DNA from: Posidoniimonas polymericola
Lineage (GTDB): Bacteria > Planctomycetota > Planctomycetia > Pirellulales > Lacipirellulaceae
Direction of reading: 5' to 3'
Assembly (NCBI RefSeq): GCF_007859935.1
Contig: NZ_SJPO01000010.1
Location: forward strand, 62,001 to 126,000
Length of the DNA stretch: 64,000 nt
Part shown: one piece after another, positions 8,317 through 17,368 of the stretch
How the letters are laid out: each line of letters begins with the position of its first letter
How positions within the stretch are numbered: the stretch's first letter is position 1
The notes under the pieces: model-generated
Seen by the model: only the letters and a program-made list of their open reading frames with translations
What the model was told of the DNA's origin: nothing
The model's database searches: none
Program-made: the position numbers and the translations under genes

Positions 8317-10275
8317 CTACTGAGCGGGTGGGGCGTACTTCTGCAAAATCTCCTGTCCGCAGATCTCCTCGAGCCCGGGGAACGCCCCTGCGGAAACCTG
8401 GGCCCCGAGGCCGGTGACCTGCTTGAAGTACTGGTTGCTCGGCCGGCGGCCGTCGAGCTTCTGACGCAGCTTCTGGCACAGCAGGTCGGCCGAGACGCGG
8501 ACCACCTCGTTCTCCTGCCGGGCGGCGTACATGCTGGTCGCCAGCATGGTGATCAGGTCCTGGCAGCGGCCGGACAGCTCCGCCATGCGGCACTGGCGGT
8601 CGGCCAGCTTGAGCTGGAACTTCTGCATCGCGCCGTCGATCTCGAGGGCGGTGGCGGTGAGCTTCTCGCACGCGTACTCGGCGTGGCCGCGGAGCTCGGA
8701 CGGCATGCCCGGCAGGTTCGGCTTCGAGCCCCTCATCAGCTTGCGGCCAATCAGCCACTTGAGGTACGGCATCGCGACCGGAGCCAGCTTCAACGCGTGC
8801 GCCGGGTTCAGCGGGTTGGGCCGCTGGATGCCCGCCGCGGCGAGCGCCTTGCCGACCGGCTCGAAATAGGTCTTGCCGTGGCGCTTGACCAGCGACTTGA
8901 AGAACGCCATGCCGAGCATCTCCCCCTCGCCCTCGTAGATGCAGGGGGCGAGGAAGTCGTGCACGTTGTCACCGAAGGCGTGCCCGTGCAGGAATGAGCG
9001 GCCGCCGTGGGTCTTCATGTACAGCTCGATCGCGGCGTGCTTCATCGACTCGCTGCCGAAGATCTTGGCGATGATGCACTCCATCTCGCCGCGGTAGCCG
9101 CGGTCCAAGAGGTCGCTGCACCAGGCCACGAGCGCGTCGCAGCCGACGATCAGGCCGGCCATCTCGCCCAGGCGCCTCTGCACGAGCTCGCGGTGGGCGA
9201 TCGGCTCGCTGTAGGTCACGCGGAAGTGGGCCCACGGGATCATGTCGGCCATCATCTGCCGCATCGTGCCGGCCGCGTTTGCGCACAACGAAACCCGCCC
9301 CAGGTTCAGCCCGTGGTAGGCGATGGTCAGCCCGTCCCCCTTGACCGGCTTCAGCAGGTTCTCTTGCGGGACGCGGAAGTTGTTGAACACGATGCCGCGG
9401 TTGTAGAGCCGCGCCAGCGCGTGGATGCCGTACTTCTTCAGCTGGAACTGCTCGTTCTCTTCGGCCGGCAGGTCGACCACCAGCACGGCCGGCTTGTCGT
9501 CGACCAGGCAGACCAGGCCGATCGTCCTGCCGGGCACGACGTTCGAGATGAACAGCTTCTCGCCGTTCACCACGTAGGAGTCGCCGTCGAGCACGGCCGT
9601 GGTCCGCAGCGCGGTGAGGTCGCTGCCGGCGCACGGCTCGGTCAGCGCGAAGGCGCTCAGCCGGCTGCCGTCCGCCAGCCCGGGCAGGAACCGCTGCTTC
9701 TGGTCGGCGTTGCCGAAGGTCTTGACCGGGTCGACCGCGCCGATGCAGCCGTGGATTGAGGCCAGGCCGGCGATCGTGCCGTCGAGGGTCGCCATCCGGG
9801 CGAGGAACGCGGCGAAGCTGCTGAACGAACAGTCGCTGCCGCCGAACTCTTTGCCGACTAGCAGTCCCCAGTAGCCGACGCCCGCCAGCTCCTGCAGGAC
9901 CTCTTCGCGGGTCTTGCCCTCGTCGTTGAGCAGCGTGCCGGCCTGCTTGTGCCGGCTGACCACGGCGATGGAGTCGTCCATCACCTTCTGGACCTCGGCC
10001 GGCGTCTTGGGGGGCGTGCTGAGGAACTCGTCGGTCGGGACCGAGCGGTCCCACACCGCGCGGTGGGCCGGGCTGTTGACGGTCTGGTACTGGGCGGCGA
10101 ACAGCTGCTCGACCTGGTCGTCGGCGGTGTCGATGGCGCCAGTGCGGCGGGCCTCGTCGTCGGACTTGCCGCCGAGCTTCAGCGCGGTCTCCGCGAACGA
10201 CTCGACGTGCTCCGCCGCGGATTGTGCTGCGGGCGCGTGGTGGTCGGTGCCGGGGTCTTGCAGATCGGTCGCCAT
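8317..10275 (-). CDS. acyl-CoA dehydrogenase family flavoprotein with long C-terminal domain
   Basis: A 652-residue acyl-CoA dehydrogenase, longer than the usual 380-residue form. The core (about 95-465) carries the FAD/substrate signature FALTEPCAGSDLTALRTTA near 208-227 and the IYEGEGEMLG motif near 446-455 with E448 at the usual catalytic-base position. The extra 180 residues are helical, as in very-long-chain type or VLCAD/ACAD9-like enzymes. It would oxidise acyl-CoA to enoyl-CoA in fatty acid degradation. The ATG at 10275 follows GGCGGAG (minus strand). Upstream lie a TATACT -10-like hexamer (10314-10319) and a 12-bp palindrome. No other beta-oxidation gene is adjacent. Confidence 0.88.
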   Translation of the reverse strand: MATDLQDPGTDHHAPAAQSAAEHVESFAETALKLGGKSDDEARRTGAIDTADDQVEQLFAAQYQTVNSPAHRAVWDRSVPTDEFLSTPPKTPAEVQKVMDDSIAVVSRHKQAGTLLNDEGKTREEVLQELAGVGYWGLLVGKEFGGSDCSFSSFAAFLARMATLDGTIAGLASIHGCIGAVDPVKTFGNADQKQRFLPGLADGSRLSAFALTEPCAGSDLTALRTTAVLDGDSYVVNGEKLFISNVVPGRTIGLVCLVDDKPAVLVVDLPAEENEQFQLKKYGIHALARLYNRGIVFNNFRVPQENLLKPVKGDGLTIAYHGLNLGRVSLCANAAGTMRQMMADMIPWAHFRVTYSEPIAHRELVQRRLGEMAGLIVGCDALVAWCSDLLDRGYRGEMECIIAKIFGSESMKHAAIELYMKTHGGRSFLHGHAFGDNVHDFLAPCIYEGEGEMLGMAFFKSLVKRHGKTYFEPVGKALAAAGIQRPNPLNPAHALKLAPVAMPYLKWLIGRKLMRGSKPNLPGMPSELRGHAEYACEKLTATALEIDGAMQKFQLKLADRQCRMAELSGRCQDLITMLATSMYAARQENEVVRVSADLLCQKLRQKLDGRRPSNQYFKQVTGLGAQVSAGAFPGLEEICGQEILQKYAPPAQ

Positions 10276-10339
10276 GGTTTCTCCGCCTTTTGCGTCGGGT
10301 TTTGCCTTACCTAAGTATACGTCTGCAGTGGGGCGTCGG

Positions 10340-10351
10340 CTCTCGCGAGAG
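10340..10351. promoter_or_regulatory. 12-bp perfect palindrome CTCTCGCGAGAG
   Basis: The palindrome lies in the divergent gap, 65 bases upstream of the acyl-CoA dehydrogenase start and about 210 bases upstream of the dockerin gene. It is centred on CGCG and has no TFBS I can name. It is a candidate operator for a TetR-like or similar dimeric repressor, which often control fatty acid oxidation genes. This is inference from symmetry and position only. Confidence 0.3.
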
Positions 10352-10559
10352 TCGGTCAATTTGGCCGCGCGGGTGGGATTCCGCCCAGTTATTCCGGCTT
10401 TTTCGGAAGCCGCTCGCCGGCAGCCAGCCCGCGGCCTGGGCAGGAAATCGACTCGCCAGCGCGGCGGTGCTATCATGGGCTCCCGTCTGATAGCTTCTGC
10501 CGGGCGTGGCACGTCCAGCATCGAAAGAGCGGCTGTTCGCCGCAGGGAGAATTGCGCGC

Positions 10560-12581
10560 ATGGTTCGCCGCTGGTTTCTGCTGTCGTCGTTAGTCTGGGC
10601 TGTCGCAAGCGCATCCGGTGCAGTCGAGGTCGGCTTCTCGTCAGACGACGACTTGGACAAGTTCACCGTTGACTTTCACGGCTACCCCGTGATCACCGGC
10701 GGCGACTCCGGCGTGGGCGGCACCGCCAGCTTGGAGATCTACGGGACGGTCGACGCGACCTACAACGCGAAGAGCTTTGCGCTGAGCAACGTTGGCGACA
10801 CGATTGGCGTCTCGACGTTCTTCCGCACCGGCGTCCTCGAAACGCTCGGCTCTGGGTTCTTCACAACCTACGGCGAGGTGTTCCTCACCGACGAGCCAGA
10901 CGGCGTTGTCTACAGCAACGACGCCGCATTCGTCGAGTTCGGCCGCGACTCGACCGCCGACTTTTTGCGCGCTGGCCCGCTGCAGGCTGGGGGCGGGTCG
11001 TACCCCGGTTTCAGCGAGGACTTCTCCGTTGGCACCCTGCAGGACAACCGCTGGTACAAGCTCGGGCTCGAGCTCGAGCACCTCGGCAGCGGGGACATCG
11101 GGTGGGAGGTGAGCCTCGAGGACTTCGGCGCGGGCGGCGACGCCTCGCTGGGCGTCGTGATGTCGGCGTCTCGCACGATCCGCGACAACCTCGGCCTCAA
11201 GTTCGATCCGGCCCTGTACGCGGGGTTCACCGCGCGTGGCGGGCAGGATCACGTAACCGCCGTGGACAACTTTGCTGTCGAGGTCCCGGGCGGCTCGTCC
11301 AACGAGTTGGTGATCGGACCGACCTTTGACGTGGCGTACCGGCCGGGCGATATTTCGTCGCTCGTCGAGGGCAGGACTTCCCTGGTTGTCGGCGGATTCG
11401 CAGGTTCCGACAACACGCCCGAGGAAGAGCCGGTTTTCGAGTTCCCGCTCGACTCAATCCCTCGGGGTGCGAGGATCGAGTCGGCAACCCTGAGGGTCAA
11501 CACGGGCACGTCCTCGGGCGCCCCCCGGATCGTGGTGACCGGCTACGAGGGGGACGGCCTGGCCTCGCTATCCGATGGCGAAGCCGACGGGACGCTGGTC
11601 GCCTACACCGGCCCGGAGAGCTGCTGCGGGGGCGTGTCCGTGCCGCTGTTCACGAACTTCGTCCAGGCGCTGGCGAGTCGCGACGCCTCGCACCTGGGTC
11701 TCCGACTCCGGAGCGACGATCTGCCACAATACGTGAACGTCTACGCCGGCGAATCGACATTCTCGAGCGGCCCGCTCCTGGAGATCACTTATTCCATGCC
11801 GGGCCTTCCCGGCGATTTTACCGCCGACGGCCGCGTCGACGCGGCGGACTACTCCGTCTGGCGGGCGACCAACGGCAGCGCGGTCGACCTCCGGGCCGAC
11901 GCCAACGGCAGCGGCGCGGTCGATCAGGGCGACTACGACATCTGGCGGCAGAACTACGGCGCGAGCGCGCCGGAGGACGTGGTGAACGGGGGCTTCGAGT
12001 CCAACGGACTTGAGGGCTGGCAGACGGTCGCAACGCCGAACGCCAACATCTCCTTCGGTTACCCCTTGGTGAGCTCGTTTGACGTGACGGGCGATGGCGT
12101 TTCGTCGCCCGCCATGCGGATCCGGGCGGGCCAGGACGACTACATCGATGACGAGGTTGCCGGCGGCGGGGTGAGCCAGCTGCTCTTCCTGACGGGCGGC
12201 GACTACGTGGTGGCGGCCGACATCGCGTCGCAGAATTTGTCGTCCGGCGGAAACACGGCGCCGGGGAGATTTGAGCTGTGGCTGGCCGGCCAACTGGTGG
12301 ATGTCGTCGACATGAACGGCCAGAGCATCGCCGGCGGGCAGGTGATCCGCGACTCGCTCGCCGGCACGGCGCTGGGCGTGGCGCCGGGCTGGTACGACCT
12401 CGAGCTGCGTTTCCTCCGTCCGGCCGTAAACTCGGTCGCCATCTACGGCTACTTTGACAACATCACGCTGGCCCTCGCGTCGCCATCGATCACGGCGGTT
12501 CCCGAACCCGCCGCTGCAGCCCTGGCGTTGGTGCTGGGCGCGGCGCTGATGCGCGGCCGGCGGTCGAGCAACGCTGGCTAG
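10560..12581 (+). CDS. secreted PEP-CTERM protein with type I dockerin-like repeat
   Basis: A 673-residue exported protein. Order: signal peptide (1-21); a beta-rich lectin-like region (about 25-245); a DNRLRE-like cell-surface domain (about 250-412) with LVIGPTFDVAYRP; a dockerin type I pair (416-468) with two calcium loops of the form GDFTADGRVDAADYSVW and ADANGSGAVDQGDYDIW; a second beta-sandwich region starting VVNGGFESNGLEGW (about 475-640); and a C-terminal VPEPAAAALALVLGAALMRGRR sorting tail. It is probably displayed outside the cell. The ATG at 10560 follows AGGGAGA at 10542-10548. No carbohydrate-active catalytic domain is visible. Confidence 0.85.
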   Translation: MVRRWFLLSSLVWAVASASGAVEVGFSSDDDLDKFTVDFHGYPVITGGDSGVGGTASLEIYGTVDATYNAKSFALSNVGDTIGVSTFFRTGVLETLGSGFFTTYGEVFLTDEPDGVVYSNDAAFVEFGRDSTADFLRAGPLQAGGGSYPGFSEDFSVGTLQDNRWYKLGLELEHLGSGDIGWEVSLEDFGAGGDASLGVVMSASRTIRDNLGLKFDPALYAGFTARGGQDHVTAVDNFAVEVPGGSSNELVIGPTFDVAYRPGDISSLVEGRTSLVVGGFAGSDNTPEEEPVFEFPLDSIPRGARIESATLRVNTGTSSGAPRIVVTGYEGDGLASLSDGEADGTLVAYTGPESCCGGVSVPLFTNFVQALASRDASHLGLRLRSDDLPQYVNVYAGESTFSSGPLLEITYSMPGLPGDFTADGRVDAADYSVWRATNGSAVDLRADANGSGAVDQGDYDIWRQNYGASAPEDVVNGGFESNGLEGWQTVATPNANISFGYPLVSSFDVTGDGVSSPAMRIRAGQDDYIDDEVAGGGVSQLLFLTGGDYVVAADIASQNLSSGGNTAPGRFELWLAGQLVDVVDMNGQSIAGGQVIRDSLAGTALGVAPGWYDLELRFLRPAVNSVAIYGYFDNITLALASPSITAVPEPAAAALALVLGAALMRGRRSSNAG

Positions 12582-12590
12582 CAGAAGAAG

Positions 12591-12621
12591 GAGGGCCCGC
12601 GACAACCGCGGACCCTCCCTG
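12591..12621. terminator. bidirectional hairpin between convergent PEP-CTERM genes
   Basis: GGAGGGCCCGCG and CCGCGGACCCTCC can pair over about 11 bp with one mismatch around an ACAA loop. The element sits between the stops of two convergent genes (12581 and 12643), where a shared terminator is expected. There is no clear T-tract, so Rho-independent function is uncertain. Confidence 0.4.
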
Positions 12622-12642
12622 GGCAGAGTCGACAAAGCAGAC

Positions 12643-13518
12643 CTACCGCCGCCGCCAGCCAACCACGCCTGCCAGCGTCAACGCCGCGAGCGCGACGGTC
12701 GCCGGCTCTGGGACAGCGGTCAGCGTGACCCGGGCGATGCCCACGGGCAGCTCATTGAAGTTCAGCCCGGTGAGGTCGAAGCCGTCGTTGTTGAGGAAGT
12801 TGGCGTACGGGTCGCCTGCGACGTTGGCGACGACAGTCGTGGCGTCCGCGGGGCCCTGGTCAGGTCCCGTTTGGCCGGCGATGCCGCCGAAGCCGGCCCC
12901 GGGGAACAGCCCGTTCAGGCCACCCAGGTCGGGCGCGGCGAAGTCGAAGTCCTCTTCTTCGGTGCCGGCGTCGTTTACCGTGCCGGGGGCGCCGATCACG
13001 AAGCTCAGCGAGCCCGACCCGTCAAGCAGGTCCATCAGGTCATGGGCCGTAGGCGAGCCGTTGGCGACAAAGTAGTCGTTGCTCGGCAGCACCATCGAGG
13101 CGTAGGAGAAGTAGCGGTTGGCGCCGTCGCTGGCGATGCTGAACACCTGGCTGGTGGTCTGTCCCGGCAGCAGCGGACCAGGTCCGGCGCTGACGATCGT
13201 CCCGTCGACGCGCTGGCCCGCGGGCTGGGCGTTGTCGAAGGTTCCGCTGACGCCGCCGTCGACGTAGGTCCGGCCGGCGAGGAAATCGGCAGAGATCGGT
13301 CCTGTGTTGCCGTCCTCCGCGAGCCGCTCGAGGCCCGGTTGGGCGGACAGCCCGCCGTCGTAGCTGTCGAAGCTGCCGTCGTGGAAGCCGACCCAGACCG
13401 GGGTCAGCACGGCGCCGCCGGCGGGCGCCAGGCTTTCGATTGTGACGCGGATGTCGACCGCCGACGCGGCAGTCGCGGAAGCGGCCAGGGTGAGTGCAAT
13501 AAGCGTGGTGCGGAGCAT
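12643..13518 (-). CDS. spondin-domain PEP-CTERM secreted protein
   Basis: A 291-residue exported protein with a signal peptide (1-20), a spondin-like domain and a C-terminal VPEPATVALAALTLAGVVGWRRR sorting tail. The spondin features are RVTIESLAPAGGAVLTPVWVGFHDG near 24-48, GLERLAEDGNTGPISADF near 61-78, and a SYASMVLPSNDYFVANG stretch near 135-150 typical of bacterial spondin_N proteins. These are thought to be adhesion or matrix proteins. The ATG at 13518 is preceded by GAGGACA on the minus strand. It converges with the dockerin protein and could belong to the same surface layer. Confidence 0.85.
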   Translation of the reverse strand: MLRTTLIALTLAASATAASAVDIRVTIESLAPAGGAVLTPVWVGFHDGSFDSYDGGLSAQPGLERLAEDGNTGPISADFLAGRTYVDGGVSGTFDNAQPAGQRVDGTIVSAGPGPLLPGQTTSQVFSIASDGANRYFSYASMVLPSNDYFVANGSPTAHDLMDLLDGSGSLSFVIGAPGTVNDAGTEEEDFDFAAPDLGGLNGLFPGAGFGGIAGQTGPDQGPADATTVVANVAGDPYANFLNNDGFDLTGLNFNELPVGIARVTLTAVPEPATVALAALTLAGVVGWRRR

Positions 13519-13748
13519 CTTCTGTGTCCTCGGGGTGGCGGCCGCGCGTACCGGTAGCACGGCAGGAAAGCGGGAGGCCAGCGGGCAGGCGCCAGCGGGC
13601 GTACAGACGGCAGTGGGGCGAGCCCCCGTGCCTGACACAGGATTAGTCGCGCGGCGGGGCCGGTTATTACACCGCGGCTAGAAATTTTTTCGCGGCCGCG
13701 CGAATGTAACCTGGCTCACACTGCGTAAGCAGGCTCGCACCGCGGGGG

Positions 13749-14042
13749 CTAGGCGTCGTCGCCGTGGGCCTGCGTCCCTCTTGCCTGCGCAACCGAGCGG
13801 GCGATGCGTTGCCGCATCTCGTCGGGCATCTGCTGCGCCTGCGACACCCGTGACCGGGCCGCCTGGTCGATCTGGCTGAGCTGGGACGCCAGCTGCCGGC
13901 ACCGCTTGCAGCTCACCTGGTGCAGCCGCACCGACCACCGCTCGACCGGGCTGAGGCTGCGGAAGCTGGCGTCCGAGAGCAGCCGCGCAGACTCCTCGCA
14001 GCGGAGCGTCAGCAGCATCTTGATGGCGCGGAGGGTGCTCAC
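13749..14042 (-). CDS. putative zinc-finger anti-sigma factor
   Basis: A 97-residue protein with an N-terminal zf-HC2-like zinc motif: C15 in LTLRCEESARLL, then H41, C45 and C48 in LHQVSCKRC. The rest is a polar helical tail rich in Gln and Arg. No transmembrane segment follows, so it would be a soluble rather than membrane-bound anti-sigma factor. It begins at a GTG (14042) 4 bases after the sigma factor stop, which supports translation coupling; an ATG at 14018 is an alternative start. Its likely target is the ECF sigma factor encoded just upstream. Confidence 0.7.
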   Translation of the reverse strand: MSTLRAIKMLLTLRCEESARLLSDASFRSLSPVERWSVRLHQVSCKRCRQLASQLSQIDQAARSRVSQAQQMPDEMRQRIARSVAQARGTQAHGDDA

Positions 14043-14046
14043 CCGA

Positions 14047-14604
14047 TTACTCGTCGAACCAGCGGGATTTGAGTTCGCGGCGCAGTTCCAGGCGTGCGCG
14101 GCAGAGTCTCACCGACAGGTTAGTCGGGGAAATCTGCAAATGCCTACAGACTTCTTCGGTCGTTAGCCCGTCCATCACCATCAGGATAAACGCCTCGGCG
14201 AGGGTAGGGTTGATGTTTTCTAGGCATTTATCGAAGACCTCGGCGAATTCCTGTGACTCCAGGGCTGCCCCGTCCCGATCACGCCAGCGGGCGCCGTCGC
14301 CGGCGGCGAGCAGGGCCTCGACCGCCTCGGAGTCGGACGAGTCGGCGGCGGGGCGTTCGGGCCGCCGCGACGATCGGCGGTAGTGGTCGACAATCTTGTG
14401 CCGCAGGATCCCGACCAGCCACGTGCCGCGGCTGGCGTCGCCCGAGTATCGCTCGTTCGCCCTGATCGCGGCGAGCAGGGTCTCCTGCACAAGGTCTTCG
14501 GCAACCGCCGCGTCGCCGCCGACGCGGGGAAGTGCGTAGCCGTACAGCAGGTCGCCGTGCTCCTCGAGCCACCTGACGGCGAAGTGTTCGGGGGGCTGTT
14601 CCAT
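14047..14604 (-). CDS. ECF-family RNA polymerase sigma factor
   Basis: A 185-residue ECF sigma factor with region 2 at about 15-85 (AVAEDLVQETLLAAIRANERY, RGTWLVGILRHKIVDHYRR) and region 4 at about 125-178 (LEAFIL-like core followed by TTEEVCRHLQISPTNLSVRLCRARLELR, the -35-binding helix-turn-helix). It is followed 4 bases later by a putative zinc anti-sigma factor. It is divergent from an M29 aminopeptidase across 135 bases. The start is the ATG at 14604; the SD region is weak. The target promoters are unknown, though autoregulation is usual in the family. Confidence 0.9.
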   Translation of the reverse strand: MEQPPEHFAVRWLEEHGDLLYGYALPRVGGDAAVAEDLVQETLLAAIRANERYSGDASRGTWLVGILRHKIVDHYRRSSRRPERPAADSSDSEAVEALLAAGDGARWRDRDGAALESQEFAEVFDKCLENINPTLAEAFILMVMDGLTTEEVCRHLQISPTNLSVRLCRARLELRRELKSRWFDE

Positions 14605-14739
14605 ACGGATGGGCGACGCGTGTGGCCGTGGGACGGGCGACGCCCCCTTGTCTCTCCTGCGGTTCTCGCTGGATGATACCACTGTGGACCCACGGTTCCC
14701 ACAGTCCCCGGCGCCTCTTACCCCGCAACTTCCTTCGCC

Positions 14740-15852
14740 ATGCACGACCCGCGAATCACCAAACTGGCCAACCTGCTGCTCGACCACAGCTGCGAGCTGA
14801 AACGCGGCGAGACCATCCTCATCGAGGCGATCGACCTGCCCGAGCAGAACCTGACCTGCGCGCTGATCGAGGGCGCCGCCGCCCGCGGCGCGACGCCGCT
14901 AGTCACCACCAAGGACCTCACCGTGCTCCGCTCGCTGTACCGCACCGCCACGCCCGAGGCGATGAAGCTGGCCGGCAAGCTGGAACGCAACCGGATGGAG
15001 CAGGTCCAGGCGTACATCGGCGTGCGGGGCAGCGGCAACAGCAGCCAGCACGCCGACGTCCCCTCGGAAAAGATGGACCTGTACCAGGAGCACTGGCTGC
15101 GGAACGTCAACGACTACCGGGTCCCCAAGACCAAGTGGGTGGTGCTGCGGTACCCGACCGACTCGTTCGCCCAGGCAGCCGGCATGAGCACCGAGGCCTT
15201 CACCGACTTCTACTTCGACGTCTGCACGGCCGACTACGCCAAGATGGCCGAGAACCAGAAGCCGCTGATCAAGCGGATGGAGGACGCCGACAAGGTGCGG
15301 ATCGTCGGCCCCGGTGAAACCGACCTAACATTCTCCATCAAGGGCATCCCCGTGCGGCCCTGCGCCGGCCAGCGGAACATCCCCGACGGCGAGGTCTTCA
15401 CCGCGCCGGTCCGCGACAGCCTCAACGGCGTGATCCATTACAACACCCAGAGCCGCTATCAGGGCACGGTGTTCAGCGACATCCGCTTCGAGTTCAAGGA
15501 CGGCAAGATCGTCGACGCGACGGCCAACAACACCGAACGGCTCAACACGCTGCTCGACTCCGACGAGGGCGCCCGCTTCGTCGGCGAGTTCGCAATCGGC
15601 TGCAACAACTACGTCCGCCACCCGATGCTCGACACGCTGTTCGACGAGAAGATCGGCGGCAGCCTGCACCTCACCCCAGGCCAGGCGTACGAGGACGCCG
15701 ACAACGGCAACCGCAGCCGCATCCACTGGGACCTGGTGCTGATCCAGCGCGAGGACTACGGCGGCGGCGAGATCTACTTCGACGACCAGCTCATCCGCAA
15801 GGACGGCTTCTTCGTGGTCGACGACCTCAAGGGCCTCAACGAGGGTTTGTAG
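14740..15852 (+). CDS. M29-family aminopeptidase
   Basis: A 370-residue M29 (thermophilic aminopeptidase) family enzyme of normal length. Candidate metal ligands are visible: E218 in NIPDGEVFTAP, E283 in FVGEFAIGCN, H310 in GGSLHLTPGQAY, and H329 and D331 in RIHWDLV. It removes N-terminal residues from peptides in the cytoplasm using two metal ions. The start is the ATG at 14740 after GCAACTTCCTTCGCC without a strong SD. It is divergent from the ECF sigma/anti-sigma pair and may share its control region. Confidence 0.92.
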   Translation: MHDPRITKLANLLLDHSCELKRGETILIEAIDLPEQNLTCALIEGAAARGATPLVTTKDLTVLRSLYRTATPEAMKLAGKLERNRMEQVQAYIGVRGSGNSSQHADVPSEKMDLYQEHWLRNVNDYRVPKTKWVVLRYPTDSFAQAAGMSTEAFTDFYFDVCTADYAKMAENQKPLIKRMEDADKVRIVGPGETDLTFSIKGIPVRPCAGQRNIPDGEVFTAPVRDSLNGVIHYNTQSRYQGTVFSDIRFEFKDGKIVDATANNTERLNTLLDSDEGARFVGEFAIGCNNYVRHPMLDTLFDEKIGGSLHLTPGQAYEDADNGNRSRIHWDLVLIQREDYGGGEIYFDDQLIRKDGFFVVDDLKGLNEGL

Positions 15853-15982
15853 CGCCCTCGCTCTGGCGGCGTGTGTCGTGGGTAACACCGGCCCTCGCGG
15901 TCCTGGCGTCGTTGCCGAACCGGCCGACTCGAAACCAGTAGTTAGACGGCGTGCTAACGGGAAGTCTCTGGGGAGGGACAAC

Positions 15983-17311
15983 GTGTCGCGTTTGAAATCG
16001 ATCCTAGCGAGTGACGACTGGTCGGCCGTGCTGATTGGCGGCGGGCTGCTTACGGTTTCGCTCCTGTTGGTAACGGCGACGCTGCCGGAGGCGGCGTCCG
16101 ACGCGGCGATCACCAACCCGCTTGACGGCTGGTTCGCAAAGCCCGGCAAGTGGGAGTCCAACCCCGTCGCCGCCTTGTGGAGCTCGGCGCGCGACAACGA
16201 GCTGCTGGGAATCGGCGGCGCGTTTGCCGCTGGACTGGTGCTGTTCGGCGCGGTGGTCGCCGCCCGCGGAGATTCGTGGGCAGCCTTCGCCAAGGCCTTT
16301 GCTGGGTTGTTCGCCCTGGGGTTGCTGGCGCTGATGATCACCAGCCAGGCGGCTATCAAGGCGTACAACCTGGAGTACGCGTTGTGGGCCCTGGCAATCG
16401 GCCTGGCGATCAGCAACACGGTCGGCCTGCCGGACTGGCTGCGGCCGGCGGCGCGGACCGAGCTGTACATCAAGACCGGCCTGGTGCTGTACGGCGCGAA
16501 GGTGCTAATCGGCGAGCTCTACCAGCTAGGCCCGCCCGGCCTGGCCGTGGCGTGGGTCGTGACGCCGGTCGTGCTGATCACCACGTACTGGTTCGGCCAG
16601 CGGGTGCTCGGCATCGAGTCGAAGACGCTCAACATGGTGATCTCTGCCGACATGAGCGTGTGCGGCGTGTCGGCCGCCATCGCCACGGCGAGCGCCTGCC
16701 GCGCGAAGCAGAAGGAGCTGACGCTCGCGATCAGCATCTCGCTGCTGTTCACGGTGGTGATGATGATCCTGCTGCCGATGGCCGCGGTGGCGCTCGGCCT
16801 GAGCGAGGAGGTCGGCGGCGCGTGGATCGGCGGCACGATCGACTCGACCGGCGCGGTGGTCGCGTCCGGCCAGGCATTAGGCGAGCGGGCCGCCACCGTG
16901 GCGATCACGATCAAGCTGATCCAGAACCTGCTGATCGGCCTGACCGCGTTCGGTGTTGCGGTCTACTGGGTGCGGTTTGTCGACCGCGACTCGGACGTCA
17001 AGCCGAGCCTGTGGGAAGTCTGGACGCGGTTCCCGAAGTTTGTCATTGGGTTCTTGGGGGCGTCGCTTGTGTTTTCGATGGTCCAGGCGTGGGCGCCCGG
17101 CGGCGAGTCGATCGTCAACGCGGCGCTCAAGCAGGGGACCGAGCCGCTGCGTTCCTGGTTCTTCTGCCTGGCGTTTGTCAGCATCGGCCTGGAGAGTAAC
17201 TTCCGCGAGCTGGCCCACGCGATCGACGGCGGCAAGCCGCTCGTGCTGTACGTGTGCGGCCAGTCGCTCAACCTGGCCCTGACGCTGGCGATGGCCAGCC
17301 TGGTGTTCTAA
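15983..17311 (+). CDS. YeiH/UPF0324-family putative sulfate exporter
   Basis: A 442-residue membrane protein with about ten hydrophobic segments. It carries the conserved family stretches KTGLVLYGAKVLIGEL, ISADMSVCGVSAAIATASAC and GGTIDSTGAVVASGQALGE. YeiH/UPF0324 proteins are predicted inner-membrane anion exporters; one proposed role is sulfate or sulfonate efflux. The GTG at 15983 is chosen because GGGAGG lies at 15971-15976 with good spacing. An upstream GTG at 15878 would add a polar Arg-rich leader without hydrophobic character. It follows the aminopeptidase by 130 bases. Confidence 0.85.
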   Translation: MSRLKSILASDDWSAVLIGGGLLTVSLLLVTATLPEAASDAAITNPLDGWFAKPGKWESNPVAALWSSARDNELLGIGGAFAAGLVLFGAVVAARGDSWAAFAKAFAGLFALGLLALMITSQAAIKAYNLEYALWALAIGLAISNTVGLPDWLRPAARTELYIKTGLVLYGAKVLIGELYQLGPPGLAVAWVVTPVVLITTYWFGQRVLGIESKTLNMVISADMSVCGVSAAIATASACRAKQKELTLAISISLLFTVVMMILLPMAAVALGLSEEVGGAWIGGTIDSTGAVVASGQALGERAATVAITIKLIQNLLIGLTAFGVAVYWVRFVDRDSDVKPSLWEVWTRFPKFVIGFLGASLVFSMVQAWAPGGESIVNAALKQGTEPLRSWFFCLAFVSIGLESNFRELAHAIDGGKPLVLYVCGQSLNLALTLAMASLVF

Positions 17312-17368
17312 TTCCAAATTGTTCGTTCGCGGTCAGCGCCGCGACAGCGAGGAAAGAGTTGGCGAGAG

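Noticed and set aside
15878-15982. Upstream GTG start for the YeiH gene
   Set aside because: The extension is polar and Arg-rich, while a GGGAGG site fits the GTG at 15983.
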